DNA of 64,000 bases. Source: Pichia kudriavzevii. Taxonomy: Eukaryota; Ascomycota; Pichiomycetes; Pichiales; Pichiaceae. Of the stretch, positions 45,156 through 55,795 are shown one piece after another. The position numbers and the translations under genes are program-made. The DNA lies in assembly GCF_003054445.1 (NCBI RefSeq), contig NC_042506.1, positions 875,501-939,500 of the forward strand, in the 5' to 3' direction. The notes beneath the pieces were generated by a model that had not been told where the DNA came from, did no database searches, and worked only from the letters and a program-made list of their open reading frames with translations. Positions within the stretch are counted from its first letter, which is position 1, and every line of letters begins with the position of its first letter.

Positions 45156-46715
45156 ATGGCTGCTATTATATGGGAGAAGGATGCATTAATGGAAAACACA
45201 TTCCAGCTGCTGAAAAGGCACGGTTCTTTGCATAAAGTAAACATTAAATACGGATACATTTTATTTGGCGTGTCCATCTTATTGGTTGCATTGAGAACTC
45301 TGGCTCTGTGGTTCTACGATAAGTCATGGAAGAAAAGTAGTCGTTCAACAACTTATTTGAGATTGGCACGCTTCCCGCTGGCACTCTCGATGGCAGTGTT
45401 GGTTCTTGCTATAACATTTTTAATGTTTGTGAACCCACATTTGGAGAAAATTTCGGTTTTAATCAAAAGAACTGGACGTCTCTCGTACGCATTGATCCCT
45501 CTAGATTTGTTCCTGGCGGCCCAACCTGCTTGGTTTTCAATTGACAATTATCTGGATACCATCAAATTGCACAAGTGGGTATCTAGAATCATTGTTACTT
45601 TGGGCATGTTGCATGGCATTGGATTCTTTGTATACTACATTGAAAACAATACCCTGAACAAGGTGTTCAAGTTCGAGAACTTATTGGGTGTCGTGGTCTT
45701 CGTACTATCTCCTGTGATTATGTTGATGTTCAAGCCCGTTAGAAGTATAAGTTACCAATTTTTCTACCTCTTTCATACTATTTTTCTAATGGCCATGATC
45801 TTTTTGATAGAATATCATGCAAGACCCGGAGTTGGTTTTTTTTTATTCATCAACATTTGTCTGTTGATATCTCAATATGCGAAAAAATACTATTATTCAA
45901 AAGACATTACTATGACCGAAATCGTCGAACATCCAGGTAGTGACTACAAAATTGTAAAATTTCCAAAAAGCTTGTTGCCCGAGTCGTACTTACCTGCTTC
46001 CCACGTTAGGATTGGTTATAGCAAATGGTCACCTCTGTTTGTTTTCTTACCCTCTCATCCTTATACCGTGGCAACAACTTATCAAGACCACGACTTGTTG
46101 TCTAGTTTGGTTATCAAGCCCTCTAAGTTTCAATTGCAGCCTTTTGAAACTTACTCAATCATCCCGGTGTTCAAATCCTCATTGAGTCAAAACTTTTTCG
46201 ATACTGCCGAAAATGTGTCTATTGTTTGTGGAGGTTCGGGTATCTCATTAGGATTGGGTATTTTTGAATATTTCAAACGCTGTAAGGTTGCAGATGGCAG
46301 AGATATCAAGCTGAAGTTCATCTGGATCACAGGTAAAGAGGACGATTTGTTCATCCTAAATGAACTCAATGTACAAGGTGTTGATATTTTTGTCACTAGC
46401 AGTGATTCCGATGAGTTGGATGCAGTTCAGGATGCCTTTGTTGATTCCGCAAATGATGTTTCTGATATCCCTCTAACCAATCTACCCAACGAATCAAGAG
46501 ACTCGTTTGGCTCAGTTTTGCACAAGTATGAGAATGTTGCTGTTTTAGGTAAAAGACCCAACCTTGAGGTGATGCTGAGAACCAACATGTCCAAAACTAT
46601 AGACTATGCAAACAAATGGGTTATTGCATGTGGCCCTCCTTCATTGATTTCCGATTGTGAGAATATTGCTAGACAGGAGAAATGTAGGTTTTTCTCTGAA
46701 GAATATGCATTTTAA
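45156..46715 (+). CDS. AIM14: AIM14/YNO1-type ferric reductase-like NADPH oxidase
   Basis: This 519-residue protein belongs to the ferric reductase/NOX superfamily. It has about seven membrane helices; the heme-ligand pairs sit in HKWVSRIIVTLGMLHG (about 138-153) and in the FHTIF...EYHARPGV region (about 206-225). The FAD motif HPYTVA is near 301, the nucleotide motif CGGSGIS near 358 and ACGPPSLI near 492. LGRLSYALIPL-like TGRLSYALIPLDLFL is a signature of Aim14. S. cerevisiae Aim14/Yno1 (570 residues) is an ER NADPH oxidase making superoxide that affects actin and apoptosis. The first ATG is used. Confidence 0.9.
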   Translation: MAAIIWEKDALMENTFQLLKRHGSLHKVNIKYGYILFGVSILLVALRTLALWFYDKSWKKSSRSTTYLRLARFPLALSMAVLVLAITFLMFVNPHLEKISVLIKRTGRLSYALIPLDLFLAAQPAWFSIDNYLDTIKLHKWVSRIIVTLGMLHGIGFFVYYIENNTLNKVFKFENLLGVVVFVLSPVIMLMFKPVRSISYQFFYLFHTIFLMAMIFLIEYHARPGVGFFLFINICLLISQYAKKYYYSKDITMTEIVEHPGSDYKIVKFPKSLLPESYLPASHVRIGYSKWSPLFVFLPSHPYTVATTYQDHDLLSSLVIKPSKFQLQPFETYSIIPVFKSSLSQNFFDTAENVSIVCGGSGISLGLGIFEYFKRCKVADGRDIKLKFIWITGKEDDLFILNELNVQGVDIFVTSSDSDELDAVQDAFVDSANDVSDIPLTNLPNESRDSFGSVLHKYENVAVLGKRPNLEVMLRTNMSKTIDYANKWVIACGPPSLISDCENIARQEKCRFFSEEYAF

Positions 46716-47635
46716 CACCAATGCGTCTTATTGTGCACAATGGTCCGCTGTACAAGTTGGTCGATAACGATCGAAATTATAAACGAATAATCGATAGACG
46801 ATTTAGGTTTATTATATGGATGTATCAGTATGTTTTTGAACAGTCCGAAACTATAACTTCTCATGATTCGTTGTCTTTTTCTACCAACTAACGCTAAACC
46901 GTAAAACAGTTTCAAGAACTCTCCAGATTATGTAATGCATTAGACGAAAATACAGTTATCTGAAAATTCGAAATAAGCAAGTATGGCAACGTCGTTTTGA
47001 GCTGTAATCACCTATACCCAAAAAACCGCCAAAGCAGTCAAACAGTAAGCATGTTTGTAACTATCTCCCATTCGAGCAGAAAGTCCAAACAGTCATTTTA
47101 CTATTGCATCAGTAGCGCATTTTACCAGCTAAGGTATAATACTTTTGATGTTCCAAGCATCAGTCGGTAGCACAACACTCAGTTGATTTGATACCTAAAT
47201 GGAATAAGTCGTCAGATATGGATTTCCAAGAGTATCATCTAAGAAAATGTTTAAAGCGTTACAGTTCAGAATATTTCTCACACCATGGCTAATTACTGGT
47301 GTCAGAGTTTGCTGTTTATATGACTTGAACCACCATCAGGTGGGCGTTTCATTCTGGTTCACTCGCTTACTAACGGGAACTGAGCTTTAGTAGAAACCAA
47401 CGATTGAAACAGGATCTCATTCTGGCTGTTCTACATTCAATTCAGAATAGGACAAACAAAAACGAACATTGCAAATTGGGGCACACAAGCTCCAGCCCAA
47501 AAAAAATTACCTGATTTTATCTTTTCCCTCTCGAATGCACCATCAAAAGTAAAAACCTTTAGGAGGATCAACAGTTAATAATTGAAACGGGATGTTTTAT
47601 GCACCACACGACTACACGATATCTGACCTCCCGAA
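46716..47635. other. Intergenic AIM14-DUF1748 gene
   Basis: A 920-bp spacer between two + strand genes. I see no coding frame of interest and no RNA signature beyond one isolated tRNA-like B-box match that lacks the rest of a tRNA. Confidence 0.4.
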
Positions 47636-47934
47636 ATGGCTGTAAGTATATCTCTTGTGTTGTCTTATTTTCATTTTCAAGTTACTAACACTCTCACCTG
47701 ATCCACTCCCAACAGATTGGAAAAGTCGTACATGTTGCCTTTGATTTGACGCTTGCAGCAGGTTTTCTAGCTGCAATTAAGAAGAACACAGGAATTACTC
47801 CTGATATCTCTGTGATAGGACAGCCTGATGTGGAATACTATGCATACAAATATCTTGATTATGGTGACTACGTATATGACAAGAGCGTAGACTTCATGAG
47901 AAAATCCCAATTTTTCGTTAAGAACCTGTTTTAA
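47636..47934 (+). CDS. Spliced DUF1748 small protein
   Basis: The coding sequence joins exon 1 (47636-47641, only ATG GCT) to exon 2 (47716-47934) and gives 74 residues. The product (MAIGKVVHVAFDLTLAAGFL..., then KNTGITPD, YKYLDYGDYVYDKSVDFM and a Phe-rich end) matches the fungal DUF1748 family. That family has the same R/KxTGLTPD motif, a helix with Y-x-x-x-Y-L-x-x-G-x-x-V-x-D-x-S and one hydrophobic N-terminal helix. Function is unknown in the family; a small membrane-associated, perhaps mitochondrial, protein is a guess. Without the intron the frame would have no ATG, so splicing is required. Confidence 0.88.
47642..47715 (+). other. Spliceosomal intron (74 bp) in the DUF1748 gene
   Basis: The 5' splice site is GTAAGT at 47642, the branch site a perfect TACTAAC at 47683-47689, and the 3' splice site AACAG ending at 47715, 26 bases after the branch site. 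It splits the gene after its second codon in phase 0. Confidence 0.93.
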
Positions 47935-48096
47935 TAAGCATTCAGTCTCACTCCAGTTTGTTCCTTTTTGATTCTCTTCTATAAAATTTCCTATACTTAT
48001 AGCTTCTCTCTGTTTATACAATCGTTCAAAAATCTAAATCTATTCGATTCTACCTGTATTCCCCTAATGGGCACTACACAACGAAAATAGCATAAC

Positions 48097-50232
48097 TTAT
48101 GAAGGATTGAAAGGCATCAAATATCCACTATTCACTAATCCAGTTGCACCTCCATTGGAAGAGTTGACTTCCCCATGCCTACTATACTCACCTTCATTTA
48201 CATGAGTTCTATTGGCAAAAACACTATAGTACATACCGTACTGCTCACCCTCTTCGTCTTCATCTTCCTCCTCATCCTCTTCAGCTCCCACATACAATCC
48301 AAAGTTCTGATTACTAGGTGCAACCGAAGTGGTCTGTTTTTGGTTCTCATTTGCGTTTGTAGTAAATGGGGTGGCCATATTGGGAAACCGTTGAATTCCA
48401 AATGAGTCTGAGGGTTGATAGGGTGACTGTTCTTTGTAGTTGGAAGGCTGATAATAATGCAATGGATGATGTTGTGATACCGGTTTCGTGTTTCTAGGAT
48501 TATTCATGGACCTCATAGTCTCCCAAAAATCCAACTCTTCATCTATGTCCTCTGTCACATACGTTTTCTTCCCTGAATTAGATCGAGAGTCGTTATTTTT
48601 ATTGTTATTTCGACTTGAACCGCTGTTGTTATTGCTATCATTGTTGCTTGTTGAGGGATTAATCTGATGTGCTGAGTGTGGGAAATTGCTGTTTACTTGA
48701 TTGGTGTTTAAATTTGCTCCCGCTAATGTAACATTTGAAGGATAAAACTGTTGTCTATGAGGCTTTGAATTCTCCTCTGACATGTTTTGGGAATTACTTC
48801 GACTTTCACCGTTAAAAGTTGGCGGCTTTTCATGGACACTGCTGTTATTGTTGGCCTTGGCTCGTTCCTCGCTATTCAACAGGCGAAACAAAGAGTTCTC
48901 ATTGTAGTTTTTATTTGAATTGTTTGAATCAACAGTGTTGTCGGGAGAAGATGAAGATGTCAATTTGGGCACCTCTGTTAAAGGAGGGAGATAGTTGAAA
49001 TGTCCATATCGAGATAAATTAGCTTGCGGGTCAGTATTGACGCCAGCTGGAGTAGAGGAGTAATGGTGATGAATATGCTGATGAACAGTCAACGTAACGC
49101 CATTGAACCTTGCCAAATCAATAAGATAATGCGCTAATTCTTGGGTTTTTATGTTACCCGAATATGATTTCATTTCCTCTTTCGTTCGTGGATCAAGGAG
49201 AGAAAATGACCAATCGGTCTGGGTCCTTGAAGGAGTCGCCACACGAGGGTACATCGTAGTAGTTTTAGTGAAAGTTGGAGTGATACTTGGAGGGGTGGGA
49301 GTGTTGTCAATGCCACCGGCCTTTTGTCTCTTGTTTGCTGGTTTATCAGAAAGGTCAGTGTTATCGCTAGCCATTGATTCGGCGGGGCTCAGATCTTTGT
49401 CTGATATGGACCTTTTCTTTTCTTTACCAGCTTTAGTATCTTTTTTATCTTTCTTAGAAACTTTGGCTAATTCACTCTCTTTGAACTGAACAATAGGTTT
49501 GCCGTTTTCATCGAGAACTCCTACGGCCTTCTTGATGGTGTCCGATGCACTATCCTTGGCTATATCAGTCATGATTTTTCTCCATCTATTACGGCATGTT
49601 AAGCTTGGTCTGGTAGGTAAAGCTTGCGATATCTGCCTCCATTTCGTTCCATACTCTTTGACTTGTTTTATCAGAATCAAATCTTCTTCTAGCGTCCATG
49701 GTTTAAGTCGTTCTCTAGTATCACTGTTTAAAACTTCTGTATATCTCTTGGAACATTGATCTTCGTTTCTGCCCTCAATGTCGTTAGCAACTTTCTGCCA
49801 GGCGGGACCATGGATTTTGAAGGCCTTAATAAGGGCTTGATCTTCTTCTGCTGTCCATTTTCCTTTTCTTAAAAATGGATCTAGGGAGCTTACCCAACGT
49901 TTCTTGCACTCCTTACCTCTTCTTTTCGTGATCATATTGTTAGAAATATCAACCCAATCTATACTTTTGATGTCAATAGGCTCATTGTTGTATTTTTCTA
50001 ACTTACTGGTTTTGATATATTGTTTTATAATTAAACTTTTTAAACACTCATCCTCCTCTGCACTCCAGGCATTTCTTCTGTTTTTTCGAAAAATTTGGTA
50101 GCCTAACGACTTGCTGATGGCTAAATGATCGATTGAACCAACAGCTGGTTTCTCAACAATCAGTGGAGATGGTGCCGCCTCACCGAGTGTTGGTGAATCA
50201 GTGGCAGAATTTTTTTTGTGGGTGTCAGCCAT
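48097..50232 (-). CDS. BAS1: BAS1, Myb-type activator of purine and histidine genes
   Basis: This 711-residue protein has three Myb repeats near the N-terminus: R1 from about residue 52 (RNAWSAEEDECLKSL), R2 from about 124 (KGKWTAEEDQALIKAF) and R3 from about 176 (LKPWTLEEDLILIKQVKEYG), ending in RPSLTCRNRWRKI. SLGYQIFRKNRRNAWS and GKWTAEED are the Bas1 family blocks. The remainder is disordered and Asn/Ser-rich. Bas1 with Bas2/Pho2 activates ADE and HIS genes in response to SAICAR. The open frame begins at a TTG (50259); the first ATG is 50232. Confidence 0.93.
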   Translation of the reverse strand: MADTHKKNSATDSPTLGEAAPSPLIVEKPAVGSIDHLAISKSLGYQIFRKNRRNAWSAEEDECLKSLIIKQYIKTSKLEKYNNEPIDIKSIDWVDISNNMITKRRGKECKKRWVSSLDPFLRKGKWTAEEDQALIKAFKIHGPAWQKVANDIEGRNEDQCSKRYTEVLNSDTRERLKPWTLEEDLILIKQVKEYGTKWRQISQALPTRPSLTCRNRWRKIMTDIAKDSASDTIKKAVGVLDENGKPIVQFKESELAKVSKKDKKDTKAGKEKKRSISDKDLSPAESMASDNTDLSDKPANKRQKAGGIDNTPTPPSITPTFTKTTTMYPRVATPSRTQTDWSFSLLDPRTKEEMKSYSGNIKTQELAHYLIDLARFNGVTLTVHQHIHHHYSSTPAGVNTDPQANLSRYGHFNYLPPLTEVPKLTSSSSPDNTVDSNNSNKNYNENSLFRLLNSEERAKANNNSSVHEKPPTFNGESRSNSQNMSEENSKPHRQQFYPSNVTLAGANLNTNQVNSNFPHSAHQINPSTSNNDSNNNSGSSRNNNKNNDSRSNSGKKTYVTEDIDEELDFWETMRSMNNPRNTKPVSQHHPLHYYQPSNYKEQSPYQPSDSFGIQRFPNMATPFTTNANENQKQTTSVAPSNQNFGLYVGAEEDEEEDEDEEGEQYGMYYSVFANRTHVNEGEYSRHGEVNSSNGGATGLVNSGYLMPFNPS

Positions 50233-51125
50233 TACTTTCTTTTTTTCTCTAACTCCCAATCCAAATTTGATATTTGATAGTAAGTAAGCCTAACAAAAAA
50301 TTGTGTATCTACAGTTCTGGGGGTATTTGTAAGTTTTGTACGAAAATTGAATGATCCTATGATGCTATAGGCATGATTTACAATAATCTAGGCAGACTAT
50401 TATCAGTAAGGAAATGATGTTATAAAAAAATTCTCAAAATAATAATAAAACAAAATAATAATAATAAATAATAATAATAAATAATAATGAAAAATAATAA
50501 TGAAAAATAATAATAAAAAATAATAGTAATAAAAAAAGGCTTCTCTAGGACGACAAATACTATGTCGTGCCGCAGCAACTGGGTTGTCGTGGTGCGGAAA
50601 TTTTTGCGTGTTTCTTGTTTCTTTTTTTTCTCTGAATGCGAAAAATCGTCACAAAAACAAGAGAAAGTTAATTATTATGGATCTGCGAAAAAATGGAGTC
50701 ACTTACAGCTCTTCCAACAAAAGCTTAATTAGACAAGACTACCAGCACATGGACATAATGTCCTTTCACAAGGTGGAATTCGGTGCAGAAAAAAAAATCC
50801 GGACCCGACATGTCTGAGCCGAGAGGAGCCGATTGTTGGTCTTAGAACTAAACACCACACTAGTCGTTTATGACTAAAATTTGGTTGCCCAGTCATATTT
50901 ATCATAGTCTTCCTGAAACTACATGCTAAGTATGCTCAAATAACAAAATTGCGTTTATAAATCTAGAAAAGTAGAATACATATAAGAAGTGAAACAAATA
51001 GTCCATCCAGGTCAAAATTGACGGCGGATAAAGCAAACCCAAATGAAAGCAGTTGAAGGTATATGGTAAAATGGAATCTTACTAAATGAAAAAAAAATGG
51101 AAGAGGAAAAAGGAAAAAAAGTGTT
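50233..51125. other. Intergenic BAS1-Ada-like gene with AAT microsatellite
   Basis: 893 bp of A/T-rich sequence. An imperfect (AAT)n microsatellite with AAAT variants spans about 50436-50540. No gene is recognised. Confidence 0.6.
50436..50540. repeat. Imperfect AAT/ATA microsatellite
   Basis: About 100 bp made of AAT units broken by AAAT and GAAAA interruptions, on the + strand, roughly 205-310 bp upstream of BAS1. Such tracts are length-variable. Confidence 0.85.
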
Positions 51126-52889
51126 TCAATTGATGAAAGTATTAATGTCTGCTAGATTGTTGTCTTCCTCCCACTGAATAGAGGTTAAATCTGATATTTT
51201 GTTTTCAAGCAAATTTTGTAATCTGAGTTGTTTCAGGAGACACTGATGCTCGTAATTTGTTGGATCTGTATACTTGAAACAGTCATCAAAATAATCCACT
51301 GAAGTAACATTGATTCTTGTGTCCGTATTAAAAGGATTTCCCCATTCGATATCGTCAGGTATATTATTTAAAGCACTAGCTGATTTGGGAAAGTTTTCCT
51401 CTCTAGAAGTATTAGAGCTGAACATGCTTTGGATCCCGTTATCCAGAGGATATTGTCTTGTTGGCTGCGTATTGATCGAGTCAAAGGCAACATAAGAAGC
51501 AGGTGCACTAAGACTTGTAGGAGATGCCGCATTTGCATCCACTAATGATGGCATCCTAGAAGAGTATTCGTTTGCATAATTTGAGAAAAACAAAGTTAAC
51601 TCTTGTTCTTGAGGTGATAGAAACAGCTCTGTTGAATGTGGTGAACTTTGAGGAAATCCTCTATTTGGTGAACTAAACACCTCATCGAAAAGCTGAGGTG
51701 ACTGCGGAGGCATTTTTGGTTCTTCGATATTCACATGTGAATTTAAACTTTGATTGTTGTTAACAAAATCATTGGTAATATAATTATACTGTATTGGAAC
51801 TGACGCTGGTACTGGTAACGGTACCGGCACTTGGATTGGCATTGGTACTGTAGATGGTGTGATGGTAGTGTCAATGTTTAACAAAAAGAGTGCACTACGT
51901 GACACCCTCTTCTTTGAACCATCCTTTGAAGAATCAGAAATAAAAGAAGGGTTGGCCAGTTTGGCGTTGACTATAATTGAAGAATCAGATACAAAACTAT
52001 GTGGCAAGGAATGTTTCTTGTGTTCTAAATATTCAAAACATCGATCCCCGTATTGTTTGGGTGTTATACCAGTCATATTCTTAAAAGTACGATGAAAATG
52101 CCAAGGACTCAGTTGTGACTTAGCAGCCAATTCTTTGAACCCCAATGCACCGCCTTTACGTTTATTTGTTTTTAATCTCTGATGTTGCATTATGAAAATG
52201 CCCTTCTCAACTCTATACGGGGACCACTGTGTTTCGTCATCACCAGGGGTCTTCTGATGCTCTTCAGTGTAACTGTATCTTCTAGAATATTCACTGCCTC
52301 CTTGCTGATCCATTTTTTTGATTGAATCATCTCTCCCCACCAATTTATCATTATATATAAATTGAAGTCCAAAGAGAGTGGACAGTGCAGCTAAAGCTAT
52401 ATGTCGGCATGCCATATCGATCATTTTGAGATGCTCTAGTTCGTTTGTTTGAGGAAGTTTATCGTTGTTTGTAAATTGCAAAAGCTTCTTCTGCAACCTT
52501 GCGTTTTTTATTTGCATTATTGCCTGCTTGTAAAACTGCTGGCCTTTTTTGATAAGAGGAGGAGTAAATCCTATCTTCTTATTGACGGCATCTATTGTAG
52601 AGAACAACAATTCCAAATCGATTGTAACAAAGTTTTCTCTTAATATGTAGTCAGATTTCTCATTCAAATTGGGCAAACAGTGATGGCAAAGTCTGAAGTC
52701 TTTTTCTAGGGCCTCCTCAACTGTATCGACAAAGATAATGGACTTAGAATCTTCGTCACTGAAACTGAACCCACAGTTGGGTCTGCAGCATACATTCAAG
52801 CCAATATGGCACACGAAAAACTTATCAGCAGCAAACGGGTCCTTGTTCTTGAAGGCCTGCCACTTTGAGGTGTCACTCAAATAGAACAT
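51126..52889 (-). CDS. Ada zinc domain + AraC helix-turn-helix regulator
   Basis: This 587-residue protein starts with an Ada-type metal-binding domain: SKWQAFKNKDPFAADKFF, then CRPNC (C35, C39) and CHHC (C68, C71). The spacing equals that of E. coli Ada (C38, C42, C69, C72), where the first Cys takes methyl groups from DNA phosphotriesters. An AraC-family helix-turn-helix follows at about 248-285 (ELAAKSQLSPWHFHRTFKNM, TGITPKQYG), very like the AraC part of bacterial Ada. There is no O6-methylguanine transferase domain. The last ~280 residues are Ser/Pro-rich and disordered. A role as an alkylation-responsive transcription factor is inference. The frame is open to an ATG at 53123, but that extension is hydrophobic and unlike Ada; the ATG at 52889 fits. 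Confidence 0.88.
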   Translation of the reverse strand: MFYLSDTSKWQAFKNKDPFAADKFFVCHIGLNVCCRPNCGFSFSDEDSKSIIFVDTVEEALEKDFRLCHHCLPNLNEKSDYILRENFVTIDLELLFSTIDAVNKKIGFTPPLIKKGQQFYKQAIMQIKNARLQKKLLQFTNNDKLPQTNELEHLKMIDMACRHIALAALSTLFGLQFIYNDKLVGRDDSIKKMDQQGGSEYSRRYSYTEEHQKTPGDDETQWSPYRVEKGIFIMQHQRLKTNKRKGGALGFKELAAKSQLSPWHFHRTFKNMTGITPKQYGDRCFEYLEHKKHSLPHSFVSDSSIIVNAKLANPSFISDSSKDGSKKRVSRSALFLLNIDTTITPSTVPMPIQVPVPLPVPASVPIQYNYITNDFVNNNQSLNSHVNIEEPKMPPQSPQLFDEVFSSPNRGFPQSSPHSTELFLSPQEQELTLFFSNYANEYSSRMPSLVDANAASPTSLSAPASYVAFDSINTQPTRQYPLDNGIQSMFSSNTSREENFPKSASALNNIPDDIEWGNPFNTDTRINVTSVDYFDDCFKYTDPTNYEHQCLLKQLRLQNLLENKISDLTSIQWEEDNNLADINTFIN

Positions 52890-52936
52890 TGTGTGTTTAT
52901 CTTGTTGTTGTTTCGTAGATAGTCTATGATTGTCTC

Positions 52937-53138
52937 CTACAGAAAAATAGGACAAGAGAATAGAAGTTAAGTTAGTCAAGCACAACGTCAAACTCCAAAG
53001 CATCCATTGGGGGAGATGCAATTCCGAGAAAGAAAAAAAAAAAGAGCATGGAACAGTGTTCTTATAAAAAAAAGGTTGGATACACCAGCACCTTATCCAC
53101 AATACAATAAGAAGCTTCATCATGGACTTATAACTTAC
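52937..53138 (-). other. Possible 5' leader intron of the Ada-like gene
   Basis: On the minus strand there is GTAAGT (53138 downwards), a GACTAAC branch-like site (about 52972-52978) and TTTTTCTGTAG ending at 52937, defining a 202-bp intron 47 bases before the chosen ATG. Splicing would remove the hydrophobic in-frame extension and leave a short leader. The branch site differs from TACTAAC by one base. Confidence 0.4.
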
Positions 53139-55795
53139 AATACATTGGGAAATTCATGAACAATCTGCAGAGATCTCCGTGCCTCAATACGGTAAGTTCC
53201 TATGCAATGTTATACTTTGCAATTTCCTAATGTAATCCAGATTTTTTAGCAAAGACAAAACTTTCGCGATGGGCGTCTTCTACTAAACCGCAAGATCTAC
53301 TACGCGGGCAGAAATTCCGCATGCATCAATTATGGTTCTTATACAGCAAGTTCTGCTTTTTTCGCGGATTACTGCCCTTTAAATGCATCTGATTTGCCAG
53401 AAATGTAAACTATTATATTTACCACACTAAACATTACCATGTTGCTGCAACCACTAATATGCTGCACTCTAAAAGACAATGGTTCCCAATGTGTGTCTCC
53501 TATAGTAGTCAAAAACTGCTGATACAACCAACATTATTTCTTGTTTAGAATTCTATTGAACTACACAGAACCGTACCATATACATGTACGTGCAGTTTTG
53601 AGTCGGCGAAAAATCTACTAAGGTTGTATAATAGAAAGTAGTGTTCTACTCGGTTGATGCACATAGGATAAGGGAACTACAGAACAACTCATCTAAGCTT
53701 CATCAAACATGACGATGTTGAGAAGGTTAGAAGTAGAATTACCTGCACACTATTTAGCTTTGGCAAACGCGCTCATATCGAAGCTTAAATGTGTTGTTTT
53801 TTCTTGGCGGATACTCTTCGGTTTATGAACTTATCCTGAAAACTCGGTCCAGCATCTCCTTGGTGAGATTTTTTCTCGCCCGCATGAAGACACTAATTTT
53901 ACACTTAGCCCCCAACAGAATTCAGAATCCTTATTTCCGGTAGATTTTCTCTCTCCCCCCAAACAAGTATAAATGCCGTAGCGACGCGCATGTTCACATG
54001 ACCGCTGAGACATATATAAGGTTAGCAAAAGTTTTTCTACATGGGACATTTTCATACCGCTCTAGTAACCAACAAGAGGCCAAGTCGATATCCGAATACT
54101 TGCAGTTTCTTGACAATAGGAGGTGTCTCGGTAATGAATGGAACAACCAAATAAAATATGCTCTACGAAGTACGGATTTAAGTCTGCCAATTTAGATACA
54201 GTCAGGTTACACTTGCATGCATCCACAATAAACGCTAAATTTATGGTACCATTAGTTTGCTCTAGGTTTGGTGCATATAAAAAAGGTTTTTGTTTTTTTC
54301 TCTTTAGAGGAAGACTGTAGTCCGACGGTAGATAAAGCGTTAGAGATGGTAAAATGGGAAAGAATTTAAACTTTCTCAAAAGATACCTTTAGGTTAATTC
54401 TCAATCAAGCGTGTGGGGCTTGTTCTCTGATCTTTCTCGCTACTGAAACATCTCATGGGCACAGGTTTAGCGTATGGCATGTATAACCACCAATACCAAA
54501 CAAAAAAAAGAAAAGAGGAAGATCCTTTTTTTCTCTTAGACTCGCACAAGCCTCACGCTGTTCCAGACTTGGCCCGCTGTCAGCCAGTTTGATATTTGCA
54601 GATCTCGATTATCTTGGCTGAATCCGGTATCTTACCTCCAATGGGTTTTAGGTTACATGGATCTAAATGAACGATAAAATGCAGGGGGGGCGAATATACT
54701 CCAAATTTAACTCTACACATGTGGTAACTAGTCTTGCTGTCAACGTTGAGCAAATGACGGGGATTATCACACATGGACATGAAGCACACCATGTTACCAC
54801 TCTCAAAGTTTAATTACAATAATGATGTTTTGGTTGTTAACCTAAATCTGCTCTTAGAGATTATTCACTATATAACTATTGTTCTTAAAGAAGGTGAAAT
54901 TATATAGCGTAGAAGTGGCGTTTTTTTTTCTCTTATTATTGACATCTGAACTTTTGGAGGTTAATACTAATAGAAAAATGCATCGATACTCTAGTGGCTG
55001 AAACATATATCAACTCTGCATAATTGTAATTTCTTTGTGGAATGTGTACAAAGCCCATCAGCCTCCTTCTCATCAATTTTTTTCTTGCAAGGACAATCCT
55101 AGTTTGTGAGGTAATTTTCTTCTCCATGTTGGTTATTGAAAATGGGATTTGCACCTAGTTATAGCACTTTCATTTTTTTTTATTATATTTATGTACTATT
55201 TCTAAAAGCCGGGATTTGCATACTCTCCTATCTTCACAATTCCGAAGAATGTCATGGAACCAGCTATTTGCTCAAATATGAGAAAATTCTTACAGCATGT
55301 AACATACTAGTAACATACTCGCAAGGCATGAGAACAGATGTACCAATTAAACAGGTGGATCTGACAATCGCTGAGATCTCAAGTCTAGAAGTATGGTACG
55401 AAAAGCAAAAGGAGGATATCTAATAGATTTCCGCCTTTTCTGATTTGTATAAAAGAAATTACAAAAGCTGACTAGAAAAATGGTGTTCCTTTTGTGGGTG
55501 CCCCGTATGTGATTGTAGATTCAGTCACAAATTACCATGTACATTGGTAATGTTTTGTCGAAGCAATCTCCACCTTTCGACAAATGGATACTTTACCTTA
55601 TTCTTTTATATGCGGTTTACATGAAAAAAAAAATTGAAGAAAAAAAAATGGCTAGTAATTGTAGGCGCGACATCTCAGAAGCTACAGATGAAGAAAAACG
55701 AATTTGTGAAACACCAGGATACATTTTACCAAGTTTAACAGAAACGGAGGTGACGCAGATTCCTTTGAAGGAAACCACTTGGCAAAGGAACTGAC
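53139..55795. other. Gene-poor stretch between Ada-like gene and CTK1
   Basis: About 2.7 kb with only short frames (for example 53998-54195 +, 54580-54792 -, 55142-55423 +), none recognised. Some read like scraps of protein rather than random sequence, so an eroded gene is possible, but I cannot name one. A CGCGAAAA core (as TTTTCGCG) lies near 53359. No tRNA or transposon is seen. Confidence 0.4.

Noticed and set aside
44831-45277. 148-residue minus-strand frame upstream of AIM14
   Set aside because: It overlaps the AIM14 start by over 100 bp, has no family resemblance and low-information composition.
47322-47342. tRNA B-box-like sequence (reverse of GACTTGAACC)
   Set aside because: No matching A box, acceptor stem or T-run terminator could be placed around it.
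53998-55423. Short frames between the Ada-like gene and CTK1 as small genes
   Set aside because: None has a recognisable domain or supported start; kept only as a gene-poor interval note.
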